Shown here: positions 1 through 9,622 of the stretch, piece by piece
Position numbering within the stretch: position 1 is the stretch's first letter
Layout: every line of letters starts with the position of its first letter
Source: Saccharomonospora glauca K62
Lineage (GTDB): Bacteria > Actinomycetota > Actinomycetes > Mycobacteriales > Pseudonocardiaceae
NCBI RefSeq assembly: GCF_000243395.2
Contig: NZ_CM001484.1
Span: 3,218,524-3,282,523 of the forward strand
Length of the DNA: 64,000 nt
Reading direction: 5' to 3'
Notes under the pieces: model-generated
Seen by the model: only the letters and a program-made list of their open reading frames with translations
Database searches by the model: none
Told to the model about the DNA's origin: nothing
Program-made: the position numbers and the translations under genes

Positions 1-193
1 TGACGGTGCGCCCGTGTACCTGCTCCATCCAGGCGAGCCGGTCCTCGGCGAGCCCCAGTTCGGCGGCCAGCCGACGTCGGTTGGCCGCCACGGCCTCCGG
101 GTCGTCGCCCACGTGATCGCCCAGGTTGAAGGAGTCGTACGGCGGCTTCGACCGTCCTCCCGCCCTGGTGGTCACCACTCGCCGAATGCGCAC
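1..193 (-). CDS. pgeF: PgeF/YfiH-type multicopper oxidase family protein (5' part only)
   Basis: Only the first 64 codons are present; the gene runs off the left edge of the window. The encoded N-terminus carries the family's opening pattern: TTRAGG, then PPYDSFNLGDHVGDDP, then an NRRRLA stretch and WMEQVHG. Members are purine nucleoside phosphorylases/laccase-fold proteins also named peptidoglycan editing factor, and in actinobacteria they normally sit just downstream of ftsZ, as here. A GTG start at 193 is chosen because GAAAGGG lies about 9 nt upstream; a TTG at 202 is possible but would sit on that ribosome site. Only 70 bp separate it from the ftsZ stop, so co-transcription with ftsZ is likely. 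Confidence 0.85.
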   Translation of the reverse strand, partial: MRIRRVVTTRAGGRSKPPYDSFNLGDHVGDDPEAVAANRRRLAAELGLAEDRLAWMEQVHGRTV

Positions 194-263
194 CGCGTTC
201 AACCCTTTCGCCCGTTTTCTCGCTTAATCGACGTCCGCGAGCTTAGCGACGCGGCGCGGCGAC

Positions 264-1586
264 TCAGCGGCGCATGAAGGGGGGAACGTCGACGTCGTCG
301 TCCGACGGGTCGTCGTTGACCGGGAACGACCGCCCGGAGAGGTTGCCCTGGGTGCGGTGCACCGACGGCGACGGGGAGGACGAGGGCACCGAGTAGCCAC
401 GCGTGGTCCCCGTCGTGGGCAGCGAACCGGACTGGCTCCCCTGCCCGGCGGGAGGAGGCGTCCGCCTCGCCACCGGCGGGGTGGGGTTGTTGGCCTCGCC
501 GTGCGGGGTGCGAGCGGCCCCGTCACGCTGCTCACGGGCGCCGGCTCCGCTCCCGGACGACGCGCTTCCCTTCTCGGAACCGGTGCCCGACCCGCGCGTG
601 CCGAACGTGTCGGGAGGATCGAGCTTCTTGTGCGTCGGCGCGCCCGCGTCGAACCCGGCGGCGATGACCGTGACCCGCACCTCGTCACCGAGCGAGTCGT
701 CGATGATCGTCCCGAAGATGATGTTGGCGTCGGGGTGAGCGGACTCCTGGACCAACGAGGCGGCCTCGTTGATCTCGAAGAGACCGAGGTCGGAGCCTCC
801 GGCGATGGACAGCAGCGCTCCGTGGGCGCCGTCCATCGACGCCTCCAGCAGCGGGGAGTTGATGGCCTTCTCGGCGGCCTGCACCGCGCGCCCCTCGCCC
901 CTCGCCGAACCGATACCCATGAGGGCGCTGCCCGCGCCCGACATCACGCTCTTGACGTCGGCGAAGTCGAGGTTGATGAGGCCCGGCGTCGTGATGAGGT
1001 CGGTGATGCCCTGGACACCGGACAGCAACACCTCGTCGGCCGAGCGGAAAGCGTCCATGAGGGACACACCGATGTCCCCGAGCTGCAGCAGTCGGTCGTT
1101 CGGAATGACGATCAAGGTGTCGCACTCGTTGCGCAGAGCCTGGATGCCGTCCTCCGCCTGCCGAGCCCTGCGCTTGCCCTCGAAGGAGAACGGCCGAGTG
1201 ACGACGCCGATGGTGAGCGCCCCCAGCTTGCGCGCGATCTGCGCGACCACGGGAGCCCCACCGGTGCCGGTCCCACCGCCTTCACCCGCGGTGACGAACA
1301 CCATGTCGGCGCCCTTGAGAACCTCTTCGATCTCCTCGCGATGGTCCTCCGCGGCCTTCTGTCCGACCTCGGGGGAGGCTCCCGCACCGAGGCCCCGCGT
1401 GAGCTCGCGGCCGATGTCCAGCTTGACGTCCGCATCGGACATCAGCAGAGCCTGCGCGTCGGTGTTCACCGCGATGAACTCCACGCCTTTCAGGCCGACC
1501 TCGATCATGCGGTTCACGGCGTTCACGCCGCCGCCGCCGATTCCGACGACCTTGATCACCGCGAGGTAATTGTGCGGGGGCGTCAT
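264..1586 (-). CDS. ftsZ: Cell division protein FtsZ
   Basis: Tubulin-like GTPase that polymerises into the Z ring at the future septum. The 440-residue product has the tubulin signature GGGTGTG at residues 103-109, the N-terminal nucleotide-binding [13 protein letters not shown] at 15-27 and a T7 loop with NLDFADV near residue 205. The globular part ends near residue 320. A Gly/Ser/Pro-rich linker of about 100 residues follows, then the C-terminal peptide [12 protein letters not shown], which in actinobacteria binds partners such as SepF and FtsW. The ATG at 1586 is preceded by AGGAAGG at good spacing. It is separated from ftsQ by 410 bp containing a strong palindrome, so it probably has its own promoter. 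Confidence 0.98.
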   Translation of the reverse strand: MTPPHNYLAVIKVVGIGGGGVNAVNRMIEVGLKGVEFIAVNTDAQALLMSDADVKLDIGRELTRGLGAGASPEVGQKAAEDHREEIEEVLKGADMVFVTAGEGGGTGTGGAPVVAQIARKLGALTIGVVTRPFSFEGKRRARQAEDGIQALRNECDTLIVIPNDRLLQLGDIGVSLMDAFRSADEVLLSGVQGITDLITTPGLINLDFADVKSVMSGAGSALMGIGSARGEGRAVQAAEKAINSPLLEASMDGAHGALLSIAGGSDLGLFEINEAASLVQESAHPDANIIFGTIIDDSLGDEVRVTVIAAGFDAGAPTHKKLDPPDTFGTRGSGTGSEKGSASSGSGAGAREQRDGAARTPHGEANNPTPPVARRTPPPAGQGSQSGSLPTTGTTRGYSVPSSSPSPSVHRTQGNLSGRSFPVNDDPSDDDVDVPPFMRR

Positions 1587-1996
1587 CGGGTTGCCTTCCT
1601 GATCGTGGTGGTGCTGTCGTGCGTCGGCGCTGGATCGTCGACGAGTACCGGCTAATCCGCCAAACCCTGAACCTGAACTTGAGGTTTAGAGTTATGTCAA
1701 CTACCAACGTTGCTGACGGACCGTATGCAGACTGCAGCCAGGAATCCAGCAGCCACGCGGCGTGTCGCGAACGTCTTTCGCCACACTGGGTTTCATTCCG
1801 GTCGCTCCTCGGGCGGAACACCGCTCGAGGAGCACGAAATGCCGAGGTAACCGGCGTGCAACACCCGATCCCCTCGATCAGGTGAGCCGGGCCGAAGCGG
1901 ACGCCCACCGTGGCACGCGAACGGGTGCCTCCGCGTCGCGAACGCGGGCCTCGGCGCGTTCGTGTGCGGGGACTGACCGTGGCGGGCCCGCCACGG
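1587..1996. other. ftsQ-ftsZ intergenic region (410 bp)
   Basis: No convincing gene is seen here. The ftsQ-proximal end holds the palindromic terminator. About 110 bp before the ftsZ start is an A/T-rich island, 1661-1700, that stands out from the surrounding high-GC sequence and contains a TTGACA hexamer on the minus strand. The rest is unstructured GC-rich sequence. Confidence 0.7.
1661..1700 (-). promoter_or_regulatory. Probable ftsZ promoter region
   Basis: Read on the minus strand, this block begins with TTGACATAACTCTAAACC and continues into two direct copies of GTTCAG. It is the only A/T-rich stretch between ftsQ and ftsZ and contains a consensus -35 hexamer (1700-1695). I cannot place a clean -10 at 17 nt spacing, so the exact transcription start is open. 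A similar AT-rich motif precedes ftsZ in other actinobacteria, from memory. Confidence 0.5.
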
Positions 1997-2000
1997 TCAG
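1973..2000 (-). terminator. Perfect palindrome at the ftsQ stop codon
   Basis: A 28-nt perfect inverted repeat with 14-bp arms (CTGACCGTGGCGGG and its complement) and no unpaired loop. It overlaps the ftsQ stop codon, TGA at 1999-1997. There is no T-tract, which is common for GC-rich actinobacterial terminators. It probably ends or attenuates dcw transcription before ftsZ. Confidence 0.7.
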
Positions 2001-2818
2001 GACACGGTGGGCAGCTCCGGGCTCGACACGTCGTACACGGTGCCCTCGCGCGTCAGGAGCACCTTGAGAACCTCGGCCTTGGCCCTGTTCTGGTGCGCGT
2101 CACCCCACCGCACGATGCGGTCGTCGGTGAAGTCGAACTCGACGTCGCCGGGGGTGGTGGCCCTGGCGGCGACGACCTGGTCCGCCAGCTCCGCAGGCAG
2201 GGAGGAGAGCACCCTCGTGACGGCTCTCGTCGCCTCGTCGGCGGGGCCGGGGGCGAGCAGTTCCAACCTCGGCAGTCCCTCGGGGGGCTCGCTCACCCGC
2301 TTGTACGGCACCCCACCGGAGTCGACGAGCCGTATCCCCTCGCCACCTTCGTGGTAGGCGACGGGCTTGCGCTCTGTCACGGTGATCGTCAGCGTCGACG
2401 GCCACGACCGGGTCACCTCCGCCGTCGCGATGTCGGGCAACCCGCTGACACGCGCGGCGACCTCGGCGGTGTCCACACGCAGCAGAGGGTGTTCCTCCGG
2501 CACGTCAGCCGCCGCCCGGACCGCGTCGGCGGACACCGTGCGGGTGCCCACCACCTCGATCGCGCGCACCCCGAGGAACGGCGTGAACCACAACAGATAG
2601 CCCAGCGCCACGACCGTGACGAGGCTCAGCAGGGCGATACGGCGACGTTGTACCACCCGGCGGTGGGAGGCCCCGCCCTTGCCCCGCCGTGCCTTCGCCC
2701 GCCCGCGTCGGGCGGGCGGCCGCCGCGTCCCGGCGCCACGGACGGCCGAGCGCGACGCCCGCCCCGTCCGGGAAGGGCTGGGGGTGCGTTGTCTCGTGGT
2801 GGCCACGCCCGTCGCCAC
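1997..2818 (-). CDS. ftsQ: Cell division protein FtsQ/DivIB
   Basis: Bitopic division protein that works with FtsL and FtsB in the divisome. The 273-residue product has a basic cytoplasmic tail (about 1-60), one membrane helix (61-80), a POTRA domain starting at FLGVRAIEVVG, and the beta-rich FtsQ domain with the conserved TERKPVAY segment. The GTG start at 2818 lies 1 nt past the murC stop codon, so translation is probably coupled to murC. The stop codon lies inside the palindrome at 1973-2000. The extended Arg/Lys/Pro-rich N-terminus is typical for actinobacteria. Confidence 0.95.
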   Translation of the reverse strand: MATGVATTRQRTPSPSRTGRASRSAVRGAGTRRPPARRGRAKARRGKGGASHRRVVQRRRIALLSLVTVVALGYLLWFTPFLGVRAIEVVGTRTVSADAVRAAADVPEEHPLLRVDTAEVAARVSGLPDIATAEVTRSWPSTLTITVTERKPVAYHEGGEGIRLVDSGGVPYKRVSEPPEGLPRLELLAPGPADEATRAVTRVLSSLPAELADQVVAARATTPGDVEFDFTDDRIVRWGDAHQNRAKAEVLKVLLTREGTVYDVSSPELPTVS

Positions 2819-2819
2819 C

Positions 2820-4244
2820 TCAGCGGTCGCGGCGGTCCAGCTCGGCGAGCAGCTCGGGGCCGAGCTGGGTGACGTCCCCGGCTCCCATCGTCACCACGAG
2901 GTCACCGGGCTTGGCCAGGTCGGCGACCAGGTTGACGGCCCGGTCGAACGCCGGCTCGTAGTGCACCCCGGCGCCGGTGATGCGCGAGGCCACCAACTCA
3001 CCGGTGACGCCGGGTTCGGGGTCTTCCCGCGCCCCGTAGACGTCCAGCACCACGACCTCGTCGGCCAGCCCCAGCGCCTCCGCGAACTCCCCCGCGAACG
3101 CCTTGGTCCGCGAATACAGGTGCGGCTGGAAGACCACCACGACCTTGCCCGCGCCCGCGGTCTGCCGCACCGCCTTCAACTGCGCGGCGACCTCGGTGGG
3201 GTGGTGCGCGTAGTCGTCGTACACCCGGACGTCGGCGGCGCGTCCCTTGAACTCGAACCGCCGTCGCACCCCACCGAAGGCCGCGAGTCCCTCGATCAGA
3301 GCGTCGAGATCGGCGCCGAGTTCCAGGCCGGCCAGCAGGGCTCCCACGGCGTTGAACGCCATGTGCTCGCCGGGCACCGCGACCTTCACCTGCAGTTGTT
3401 CACCGCCGAGCACGACCTGCACGGTGCCCCCGTCCTCGCCGGGGTGGTACTCCAACACCATGGCGTCGGACTCCCCGGACGCCGAGCGACCGTAGCGCCG
3501 TACCCGGACCCCGAGCTCCTCCGCGCGGTCGCCCAACGCGGCCGCCGCCGAATCGTCGGCGCACACGATGAGCACGCCGCCCGGTTCGATCCGGCGCACG
3601 AAGTCCGCGAACACCGCGTGGTAGGCGTCGGCCGTCCCGTGGTGGTCGAGGTGGTCCGGCTCGATGTTCGTGACGACGGCCACCGACGGCGAGTACGTCA
3701 AAAACGACCCGTCGCTCTCGTCGGCCTCGGCCACGAAGATCCCGCCCTCACCGTGGTGGGCGTTGGCCCCGGACTCGTTGAGATCCCCGCCGATGGCGAA
3801 CGACGGGTCGAGCCTGCAGTGCTGCAACGCCACGGTGAGCATCGACGTGGTGGAGGTCTTGCCGTGCGTGCCCGCGATGCACGCCACCCGGTGTCCCTCC
3901 ATCAACGCCGCGAGCGCCTCTGCCCGGTGCAGCACCGGAATGCCGCGTTCCCGCGCCGCGGCGAACTCGGGGTTGGTCTTCCTGATCGCGGTGGAGACGA
4001 TCACGGCGGACGGCGTGTCGTCGAAGACGTCGAGGTTCTCCGGCTTCTGCCCCACCTCGATGCGCGCGCCCTGAGCACGCAGGGTGAGGAACGCCCTGGA
4101 GTCCTTCGCGTCCGAACCCGACACGCGGGCGCCCCTCGCGAGCAGGATGCGGGCGATCCCGCTCATCCCCGCCCCACCGATGCCGATCAGATGCGGGCGT
4201 CGCAGGAGCTCGGGCAGGTTGCGTTCCCCGAGTGTCTCAGTCAT
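2820..4244 (-). CDS. murC: UDP-N-acetylmuramate--L-alanine ligase MurC
   Basis: Cytoplasmic ligase adding L-Ala to UDP-MurNAc, the first amino acid of the peptidoglycan stem. The 474-residue product has the Rossmann motif GIGGAGMSGIA (21-31), the Mur-ligase P-loop GTHGKTST (125-132), the EADESDGSF segment, and DDYAHHPTE in the C-terminal domain. The start at 4244 (MTETLGERN) is preferred over the upstream in-frame 4265 because GGAAGG lies about 10 nt before it and homologues begin near here. It lies between murG and ftsQ in the usual dcw order; the gap to murG is 33 bp. Confidence 0.97.
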   Translation of the reverse strand: MTETLGERNLPELLRRPHLIGIGGAGMSGIARILLARGARVSGSDAKDSRAFLTLRAQGARIEVGQKPENLDVFDDTPSAVIVSTAIRKTNPEFAAARERGIPVLHRAEALAALMEGHRVACIAGTHGKTSTTSMLTVALQHCRLDPSFAIGGDLNESGANAHHGEGGIFVAEADESDGSFLTYSPSVAVVTNIEPDHLDHHGTADAYHAVFADFVRRIEPGGVLIVCADDSAAAALGDRAEELGVRVRRYGRSASGESDAMVLEYHPGEDGGTVQVVLGGEQLQVKVAVPGEHMAFNAVGALLAGLELGADLDALIEGLAAFGGVRRRFEFKGRAADVRVYDDYAHHPTEVAAQLKAVRQTAGAGKVVVVFQPHLYSRTKAFAGEFAEALGLADEVVVLDVYGAREDPEPGVTGELVASRITGAGVHYEPAFDRAVNLVADLAKPGDLVVTMGAGDVTQLGPELLAELDRRDR

Positions 4245-4277
4245 GGCCCCAGCCTTCCCCCTCATGGAGCGCGCCGC

Positions 4278-5474
4278 TCACCGGCGCCTCCCCTCAGCCT
4301 GTTCCAGCACCATCGCCGCGAGAACTTCGTCGGCCTCCTTGTGACCCAGCCCGACCGCCGCCGCGCTCATGCGCGCCAGCCGTTCCGGGTCGGTCACCAG
4401 AGGTACCACGAGTTCGGCCACCTTGTCGCTCGTCAGCTCCTGATCGGGCACCAACAACGCCGCCCCCGCGTCCACCGCGGGCCGGGCGTTGAGCGCCTGC
4501 TCGCCGTTGCCGTGGGGCAGCGGCACGAACACCGCGGGGAGGCCGACGGCCGACACCTCGGCCACCGTCATCGCCCCCGAGCGGCAGAGGACGAGGTCGG
4601 CCGCCGCGTAGGCGAGGTCCATTCGTTCCAGGTACGGCACCGGGACGTACGGGGGGCGGCCGGGGAACTCCTGCACCGCGAGCGTGTTCTTGGGGCCGTG
4701 GGCGTGCAGCACGGACACCCCGGCGTCGGCGAAGTGCTTGGCCGCCTGCGACACGGCGTTGTTGATCGAGCGCGCCCCCTGGGAACCGCCGAACACCAGC
4801 AGCGCGGGAGCGTCGGGATCGAGCCCGAAGTGCCGTCGCGCCTCGGCACGCAGGCTCTTGCGGTCCAGCGCCGTGATGGACCGCCGCAACGGGATGCCCA
4901 CCACCTCCGCGCCGGGCAGCGACGTGCCGGGCACCGCGGCCACGACCCGCGCGGCGAACCGGGCGCCGACCTTGTTCGCCAACCCCGCGTGCTGGTTGGC
5001 CTCGTGCACCACGATCGGCACGCGACCGCGCGCGGCGAGATAGGCGGGCAGCGACACGTAGCCGCCGAAGCCCACGACGACGTCGGCGTTGACCCGGTCG
5101 AGCACCTGCCGGGTGCGGCGCACGGAGTCGGCCACCTTCACCGGAAGTTTCAACAGGTCCAAGGTGGGTTTGCGCGGCATGGGCACCGGGGGGATCAGCT
5201 CCAGCTCGTAGCCCCGCTCGGGCACGAGCCGGGTCTCCAGGCCACGTGCGGTGCCCAACGCGACCACGCGCGCATCCGGCCGCAGCCGCATCACCGCGTC
5301 GGCGAGCGCCATCGCGGGCTCGATGTGCCCCGCTGTTCCACCGCCCGCCACCACGACGGTCGGCGCGGGCTTGGCTCGCTCCGGCGAGCCCTCGGCTCGG
5401 GAACCTTCCACCGTGTCGCCCACCTGCGACTGTGCACGCGACGCGTCAGCGTCGCCGGGCCTTGCCTCGGTCAC
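4278..5474 (-). CDS. murG: UDP-GlcNAc:lipid I GlcNAc transferase MurG
   Basis: Peripheral membrane glycosyltransferase that turns lipid I into lipid II. The 398-residue product has the donor-side motif GGGTAGH at 44-50, [24 protein letters not shown] and the [10 protein letters not shown] loop, and the acidic/His segment [12 protein letters not shown] in the C-terminal half. Residues 1-37 form a polar extension before the catalytic fold, longer than in E. coli. The GTG at 5474 follows GAAGGA at good spacing. A 105-bp gap with a hairpin separates it from ftsW, which is wider than other junctions in this cluster. Confidence 0.97.
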   Translation of the reverse strand: MTEARPGDADASRAQSQVGDTVEGSRAEGSPERAKPAPTVVVAGGGTAGHIEPAMALADAVMRLRPDARVVALGTARGLETRLVPERGYELELIPPVPMPRKPTLDLLKLPVKVADSVRRTRQVLDRVNADVVVGFGGYVSLPAYLAARGRVPIVVHEANQHAGLANKVGARFAARVVAAVPGTSLPGAEVVGIPLRRSITALDRKSLRAEARRHFGLDPDAPALLVFGGSQGARSINNAVSQAAKHFADAGVSVLHAHGPKNTLAVQEFPGRPPYVPVPYLERMDLAYAAADLVLCRSGAMTVAEVSAVGLPAVFVPLPHGNGEQALNARPAVDAGAALLVPDQELTSDKVAELVVPLVTDPERLARMSAAAVGLGHKEADEVLAAMVLEQAEGRRR

Positions 5475-5504
5475 GTCCGTCCTTCTCCAGTGTCTCCCGC
5501 ACGC

Positions 5505-5522
5505 CGCGCCGCCCGCGGCGCG
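5505..5522 (-). terminator. Hairpin between ftsW and murG (possible attenuator)
   Basis: Perfect 8-bp stem, CGCGCCGC and its complement, with a CC loop, placed in the ftsW-murG gap about 30 nt before the murG start. It could reduce read-through or shape the murG leader. Sequence this GC-rich forms such hairpins by chance fairly often. Confidence 0.3.
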
Positions 5523-5579
5523 CTCACGCCTTCCCGCGGAGCACGGCGACCGCCTCGGTCCCGTTCGGCCGGACGCCGC

Positions 5580-7085
5580 TCACCGGCGCCCCCTCCTCGG
5601 TACCGTCGTCCGCCTCACCGTCGCGCGGGAGGTCGTGCGGCGACCGTACTCCGGTGCCGCCCGCCTCCGTTCCCCCGCCACGGCCCGACCGGTCCGGTTC
5701 GCGCGTCGGGCCGGGCGGCCCGTCCGGCCCGCGCCCACGCGGTTGCCACCGCGACGCCGCGCGGGTGGCCGGTACGGCTCCGGCGCGGGCAGTCGCATCA
5801 GGCGTCCGAACTTACCGGGTCCCTGGGTCCGGAGCGCCGCCACCGCCTCGGGCTCGTGCCGGGCGCAGTTGGCCAGCAACCCGAACAACAGCATGGTGAC
5901 GACCAGCGACGTTCCGCCGTAGGAGATCATGGGCAGCGTCACGCCGGTGACGGGGAGCAGGCCCACGACGTAACCGATGTTCACCGCGGCCTGTGACACG
6001 ACCCATGTCGTGAGCGTGCCCGCGACGATCCGGATCCACGGGTCGAGGTTGCGCATGGCGATCCGGAGGCCGACGAAACCCAGTAGGCCGAACAGCGCGA
6101 GCACCACCAGGCACCCGACGAAGCCCAGCTCCTCGCCGATCAACGCGAAGATGAAGTCGTGTTGGACATTCGGCAGGTACATCCACTTGGACTGCCCCTG
6201 GCCGAGGCCCTTGCCGAACAACCCGCCGTCGGCCAGCGCGTACAGCGCCTGGCTCGCCTGCCATCCCACGCCGAGCGGGTCGGCCTCCGGGTCGAGGAAC
6301 GCCGTCACTCGTTCGAGCCGATACGGCGCCGCGAGGGCCAGGACCACCGCCCCGGCCACGGCACTGGCCAAAACGATCGCGAACAACCGCTTCGGAGCAC
6401 CCGCGAACCACAGCAGCGCCAACAGCACCACGGCGAGCGTGATGGTGCCGCCGAGGTCGGGCTGGGCCATGACCAAGGCGAACATCAGCAGCGCCGCGGG
6501 CACGACCGGCACCAGCAGGTGCCGCCACTGGTGCAGCACCTCGTACTTCACCACCAGGACGTGCGCGCCCCACAACGCCAGGCCCACCTTGGCGAGTTCG
6601 ACGGGTTGCAGCGACACCGGGCCCACCACGAACCAGCCCTGGGAGCCGTTGCTGTACGTCCCCAACGGGGTCAGCACGAGCGCCAACAGCCCGAGGCACA
6701 CCACCATGATCGTGGGCGACAGCGCCCGGATGCGCGGCAGCGGGATCCGCACCCCCAGCCAGAACGCCACGGCACCCACGCCCATGAACATCAGGTGTTT
6801 CTGGAACTGCGCGTAGACGCTGCTGTCGCTGCCGGGGCTGTACGAGGTGACGGAGGAGGCGGACAGCACCATCACGACGCCGAGCGCCCCGAGCGTGCCG
6901 CACAACGCGAGGATGAGGTGGAAGTCGGCGAGCGGCCGGGAGAGCCATGCCGTCAACGGCGTGTTCGGCACGACGGTGCGCCGGTCGGAACGCGCCCTGG
7001 GCGAACGCTCGGGAAAGCGCTGCCGGACCCGCCGGCGGCGGATCGTCGCACGCGGCTCGTTGCGGTCGGCGCCCACCGCCGTCAC
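5580..7085 (-). CDS. ftsW: Septal peptidoglycan glycosyltransferase FtsW (SEDS)
   Basis: SEDS-family polytopic protein that polymerises glycan strands at the septum with its partner transpeptidase FtsI/PbpB. The 501-residue product starts with a basic cytoplasmic tail, then about ten membrane helices. Family signatures are NGSQGWFVVGPVSLQPVELAK, MAQPDLGGT, and PVTGVTLPMISYGGTS near residue 375. Residues from about 410 form a long Arg/Pro/Gly-rich cytoplasmic tail; such tails bind FtsZ in mycobacteria. The GTG start overlaps the murD stop in GTGA, indicating translational coupling. The cognate pbpB gene is not in this window. Confidence 0.96.
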   Translation of the reverse strand: MTAVGADRNEPRATIRRRRVRQRFPERSPRARSDRRTVVPNTPLTAWLSRPLADFHLILALCGTLGALGVVMVLSASSVTSYSPGSDSSVYAQFQKHLMFMGVGAVAFWLGVRIPLPRIRALSPTIMVVCLGLLALVLTPLGTYSNGSQGWFVVGPVSLQPVELAKVGLALWGAHVLVVKYEVLHQWRHLLVPVVPAALLMFALVMAQPDLGGTITLAVVLLALLWFAGAPKRLFAIVLASAVAGAVVLALAAPYRLERVTAFLDPEADPLGVGWQASQALYALADGGLFGKGLGQGQSKWMYLPNVQHDFIFALIGEELGFVGCLVVLALFGLLGFVGLRIAMRNLDPWIRIVAGTLTTWVVSQAAVNIGYVVGLLPVTGVTLPMISYGGTSLVVTMLLFGLLANCARHEPEAVAALRTQGPGKFGRLMRLPAPEPYRPPARRRGGNRVGAGRTGRPARRANRTGRAVAGERRRAAPEYGRRTTSRATVRRTTVPRRGRR

Positions 7086-8470
7086 CGCGACAGCTCGCCG
7101 ACCGCCGCCGCGAACGCCTCGCCACGCTCGGCGTAGTCGCGGAACATGTCCAGCGACGCCGCAGCGGGCGCGAGAAGCACCGCATCACCCGGACGCGCCA
7201 TCTCACGCGCCGCCTTCACCGCCGCAGTCATGGGCTCATCGTCGCCCGAACCGACGCGCCTGACGAGGACATCCGGGGCGTGTCGCGCCAGAGCCTCGGC
7301 GAAGCTGTCGGCGTCGGCCCCGAGCAGCACCACCCCTCGCAGCCGATCGGCCACGGCCGCGACCAGCTCGTCCACGGACGCGCCCTTGAGAAGCCCGCCC
7401 GCGATCCACACCACGCTGCGATGCGCCAGCAACGACCCGGCGGCGGCGTGAGGGTTGGTGGCCTTCGAGTCGTCGACGTAGCGGACGCCGTCGAGTTCGG
7501 CGATCTCCACGGACCGGTGCGCGCCGGGCCGGAAGGTGCGCAGCCCCTCGACCACCGCCTCGGAACTCACCCCGATCGAGCGCACCAGCGCGGCCGCCGC
7601 CAACGCGTTGGCCACGTTGTGCGGACCACTGGGGCGAACGTCGGCCAGAGTGCCCAGCTCGTCGGCCGTGTGGACGGGATCGGCCACGAACGCGCGGTCG
7701 ACGAGCAGGTCCTCCACCACGCCGAGCTGTCCGGGACGCGGAGTGTCCAAGGTGAACCCCACGCGCCGCGCGTCGTCGGACGCGTGCGCGTCGGCCAGCG
7801 TCTTCGACCACTGGTCGTTCAGGTTCGCCACCACCGTGGCCGAGCCCCGGTGAATGGTGCCCTTGGCCTCGGCGTACTCGGTGAAGCCGCCGTGCCAGTC
7901 GAGGTGGTCCTCGGCGACGTTGAGGACCACGGAGGCGGCGGGCGCCACCGTGCTCGACCAGTGCAACTGGAAGCTCGACAACTCCACGGCCAGTGTCGAG
8001 TGCCCGGCGAGCACCGCGTCGAGCACCGCGAAGCCGACGTTGCCGCACGCCACGGCGTCGATCCCGGCCGCCCGCAGCATCGACTCGACCATGCCGACCG
8101 TGGTCGTCTTGCCGTTGGTTCCCGTCACCGCGAGCCACGTCGGCGGGTTCGGGCGCTCCCGCGCGATCCGCCACGCGAGCTCCACGTCTCCGATGACCTC
8201 GATGCCCGACGCGGCCGCCGAGGTCAGCAGCGGCGCCGTGGGCCGCCAGCCGGGGCTGGTGACCACGAGCCGCGTGTCCTCCGGCGGCGCGTCGAGACCG
8301 GGTACGAGCCGGACGTCGAGGTCGTCGAGACGCGCGAGCCGCTCGGAGTCGGCATCGGTGACGGTGACCCGCGCTCCCATGTCGGAGAGCGCGGCGGCCA
8401 CCGAACGTCCGGTCACCCCGGCGCCCGCGACGCACACGGCGACCCCGGCGAGATCCATGACTCGGCTCAT
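7082..8470 (-). CDS. murD: UDP-N-acetylmuramoylalanine--D-glutamate ligase MurD
   Basis: Cytoplasmic ligase adding D-Glu to UDP-MurNAc-L-Ala. The 462-residue product has [10 protein letters not shown] near the N-terminus, the Mur P-loop GTNGKTTT (117-124), [11 protein letters not shown] in the central domain and [11 protein letters not shown] in the C-terminal domain. The ATG at 8470 overlaps the mraY stop in ATGA, but GGAGG sits too close to it. A second ATG at 8458 (MDLAGV) is about 12 nt from GGAGG and may be the real start; the difference is four residues. It is coupled to ftsW downstream by a GTGA overlap. Confidence 0.96.
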   Translation of the reverse strand: MSRVMDLAGVAVCVAGAGVTGRSVAAALSDMGARVTVTDADSERLARLDDLDVRLVPGLDAPPEDTRLVVTSPGWRPTAPLLTSAAASGIEVIGDVELAWRIARERPNPPTWLAVTGTNGKTTTVGMVESMLRAAGIDAVACGNVGFAVLDAVLAGHSTLAVELSSFQLHWSSTVAPAASVVLNVAEDHLDWHGGFTEYAEAKGTIHRGSATVVANLNDQWSKTLADAHASDDARRVGFTLDTPRPGQLGVVEDLLVDRAFVADPVHTADELGTLADVRPSGPHNVANALAAAALVRSIGVSSEAVVEGLRTFRPGAHRSVEIAELDGVRYVDDSKATNPHAAAGSLLAHRSVVWIAGGLLKGASVDELVAAVADRLRGVVLLGADADSFAEALARHAPDVLVRRVGSGDDEPMTAAVKAAREMARPGDAVLLAPAAASLDMFRDYAERGEAFAAAVGELSR

Positions 8471-9552
8471 CCTCCTCCGAGGCCGAGCTGTTCGCTGTAG
8501 AACAACCCGAGCCCGAACATGCAGCACGTCGCCGCCAACAACCAGAACCGGATGATGACGGTCGTCTCGGCCCAGCCTGCCAGTTCGAAGTGGTGGTGGA
8601 ACGGCGCCATGCGGAACAGCCGCTTCCGAGTGGTACGGAACACGGCGATCTGCAGCACCACCGAGATCATCTCGACGACGAACAGACCACCGATGACGAT
8701 CGCCAGCAGCTCGGTGCGGGTGGTCATCGACAGACCCGCGACCAGACCACCGAGCGCGAGCGAACCCGTGTCGCCCATGAAGATCTTCGCGGGTGCGGCG
8801 TTCCACCAGAGGAAGCCGATGCAGGCGCCCGTGGCGGCCGCCGCCACCACGGCGAGGTCCAGCGGGTCACGCACGTTGTAGCACGCGGGCTGGAACGCCT
8901 CGACACAGCTGAGCCGCCCCTGCCAGAACGAGATCACCACGTAGGTGGCGAGCACCATGGCACCCGCCCCGCCCGCGAGGCCGTCGAGGCCGTCGGTGAA
9001 GTTCACCGCGTTCGACCACGCCGACACCAGCAGGTAGCAGAACAGGATGAAGATCGGGAGCGGGAAGAAGATCAGCTCGATGTCCCTGGCGTAGGACAGG
9101 TGCTGGGACGCCGGGGTGAGCCCGTTGGCGTCGGGGAACTGCAGCACCATGATCGCGAAGGCCACCGCCACCACGAGCTGACCGACGAGCTTGGCCGTCT
9201 TGTTCAAGCCCAGGTTGCGCTGCTTGCGAATCTTGATGAAGTCGTCGATGAAACCGACGAGACCGAGCCCCACGGACAAGAACAACACCAGAAGCGCCGA
9301 CGCGGTGGGACCGTCGCCGCTCACCCCACGCCAGTAGTCCACGAGATGAGCGGCGAAGTAGCCGACCACCATCGCCACGATGATGGCGACACCACCCATC
9401 GTGGGCGTACCGCGCTTGGACTTGTGACCTTCCGGGCCCTCCTCCCTGATCTCCTGCCCGAAGCCCTGCTTCGAGAAGAACCGGATGAGATACGGCGTGA
9501 GCAGGATGGAAACGCCCAGTCCCACGGAGGCCGCGATCAAGATGCTGATCAC
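8467..9552 (-). CDS. mraY: Phospho-MurNAc-pentapeptide transferase MraY
   Basis: Integral membrane enzyme that transfers phospho-MurNAc-pentapeptide to undecaprenyl phosphate, making lipid I. The 361-residue product has about ten membrane helices. Catalytic motifs are FIDDFIK in the second cytoplasmic loop, [23 protein letters not shown] and the uridine-site triad in PFHHHFE. The GTG at 9552 (MISILIAA) matches the family N-terminus, where the first membrane helix starts at once. It overlaps murD by ATGA and lies 70 bp after murF. Confidence 0.97.
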   Translation of the reverse strand: MISILIAASVGLGVSILLTPYLIRFFSKQGFGQEIREEGPEGHKSKRGTPTMGGVAIIVAMVVGYFAAHLVDYWRGVSGDGPTASALLVLFLSVGLGLVGFIDDFIKIRKQRNLGLNKTAKLVGQLVVAVAFAIMVLQFPDANGLTPASQHLSYARDIELIFFPLPIFILFCYLLVSAWSNAVNFTDGLDGLAGGAGAMVLATYVVISFWQGRLSCVEAFQPACYNVRDPLDLAVVAAAATGACIGFLWWNAAPAKIFMGDTGSLALGGLVAGLSMTTRTELLAIVIGGLFVVEMISVVLQIAVFRTTRKRLFRMAPFHHHFELAGWAETTVIIRFWLLAATCCMFGLGLFYSEQLGLGGG

Positions 9553-9622
9553 GCTTCGGTCCTCCCGGTCCTCGGGCCCCGCTCGGCCGTGTCAGTGCCG
9601 CCTTTCGGTGCGTCGTGTCGCC

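Noticed and set aside
2616-5996. Very long plus-strand open frame (over 1100 codons) opposite ftsQ, murC and murG
   Set aside because: It lies antisense to three certain genes and its Arg/His/Gly-rich translation has no domain pattern. It is a codon-bias shadow of high-GC coding DNA.
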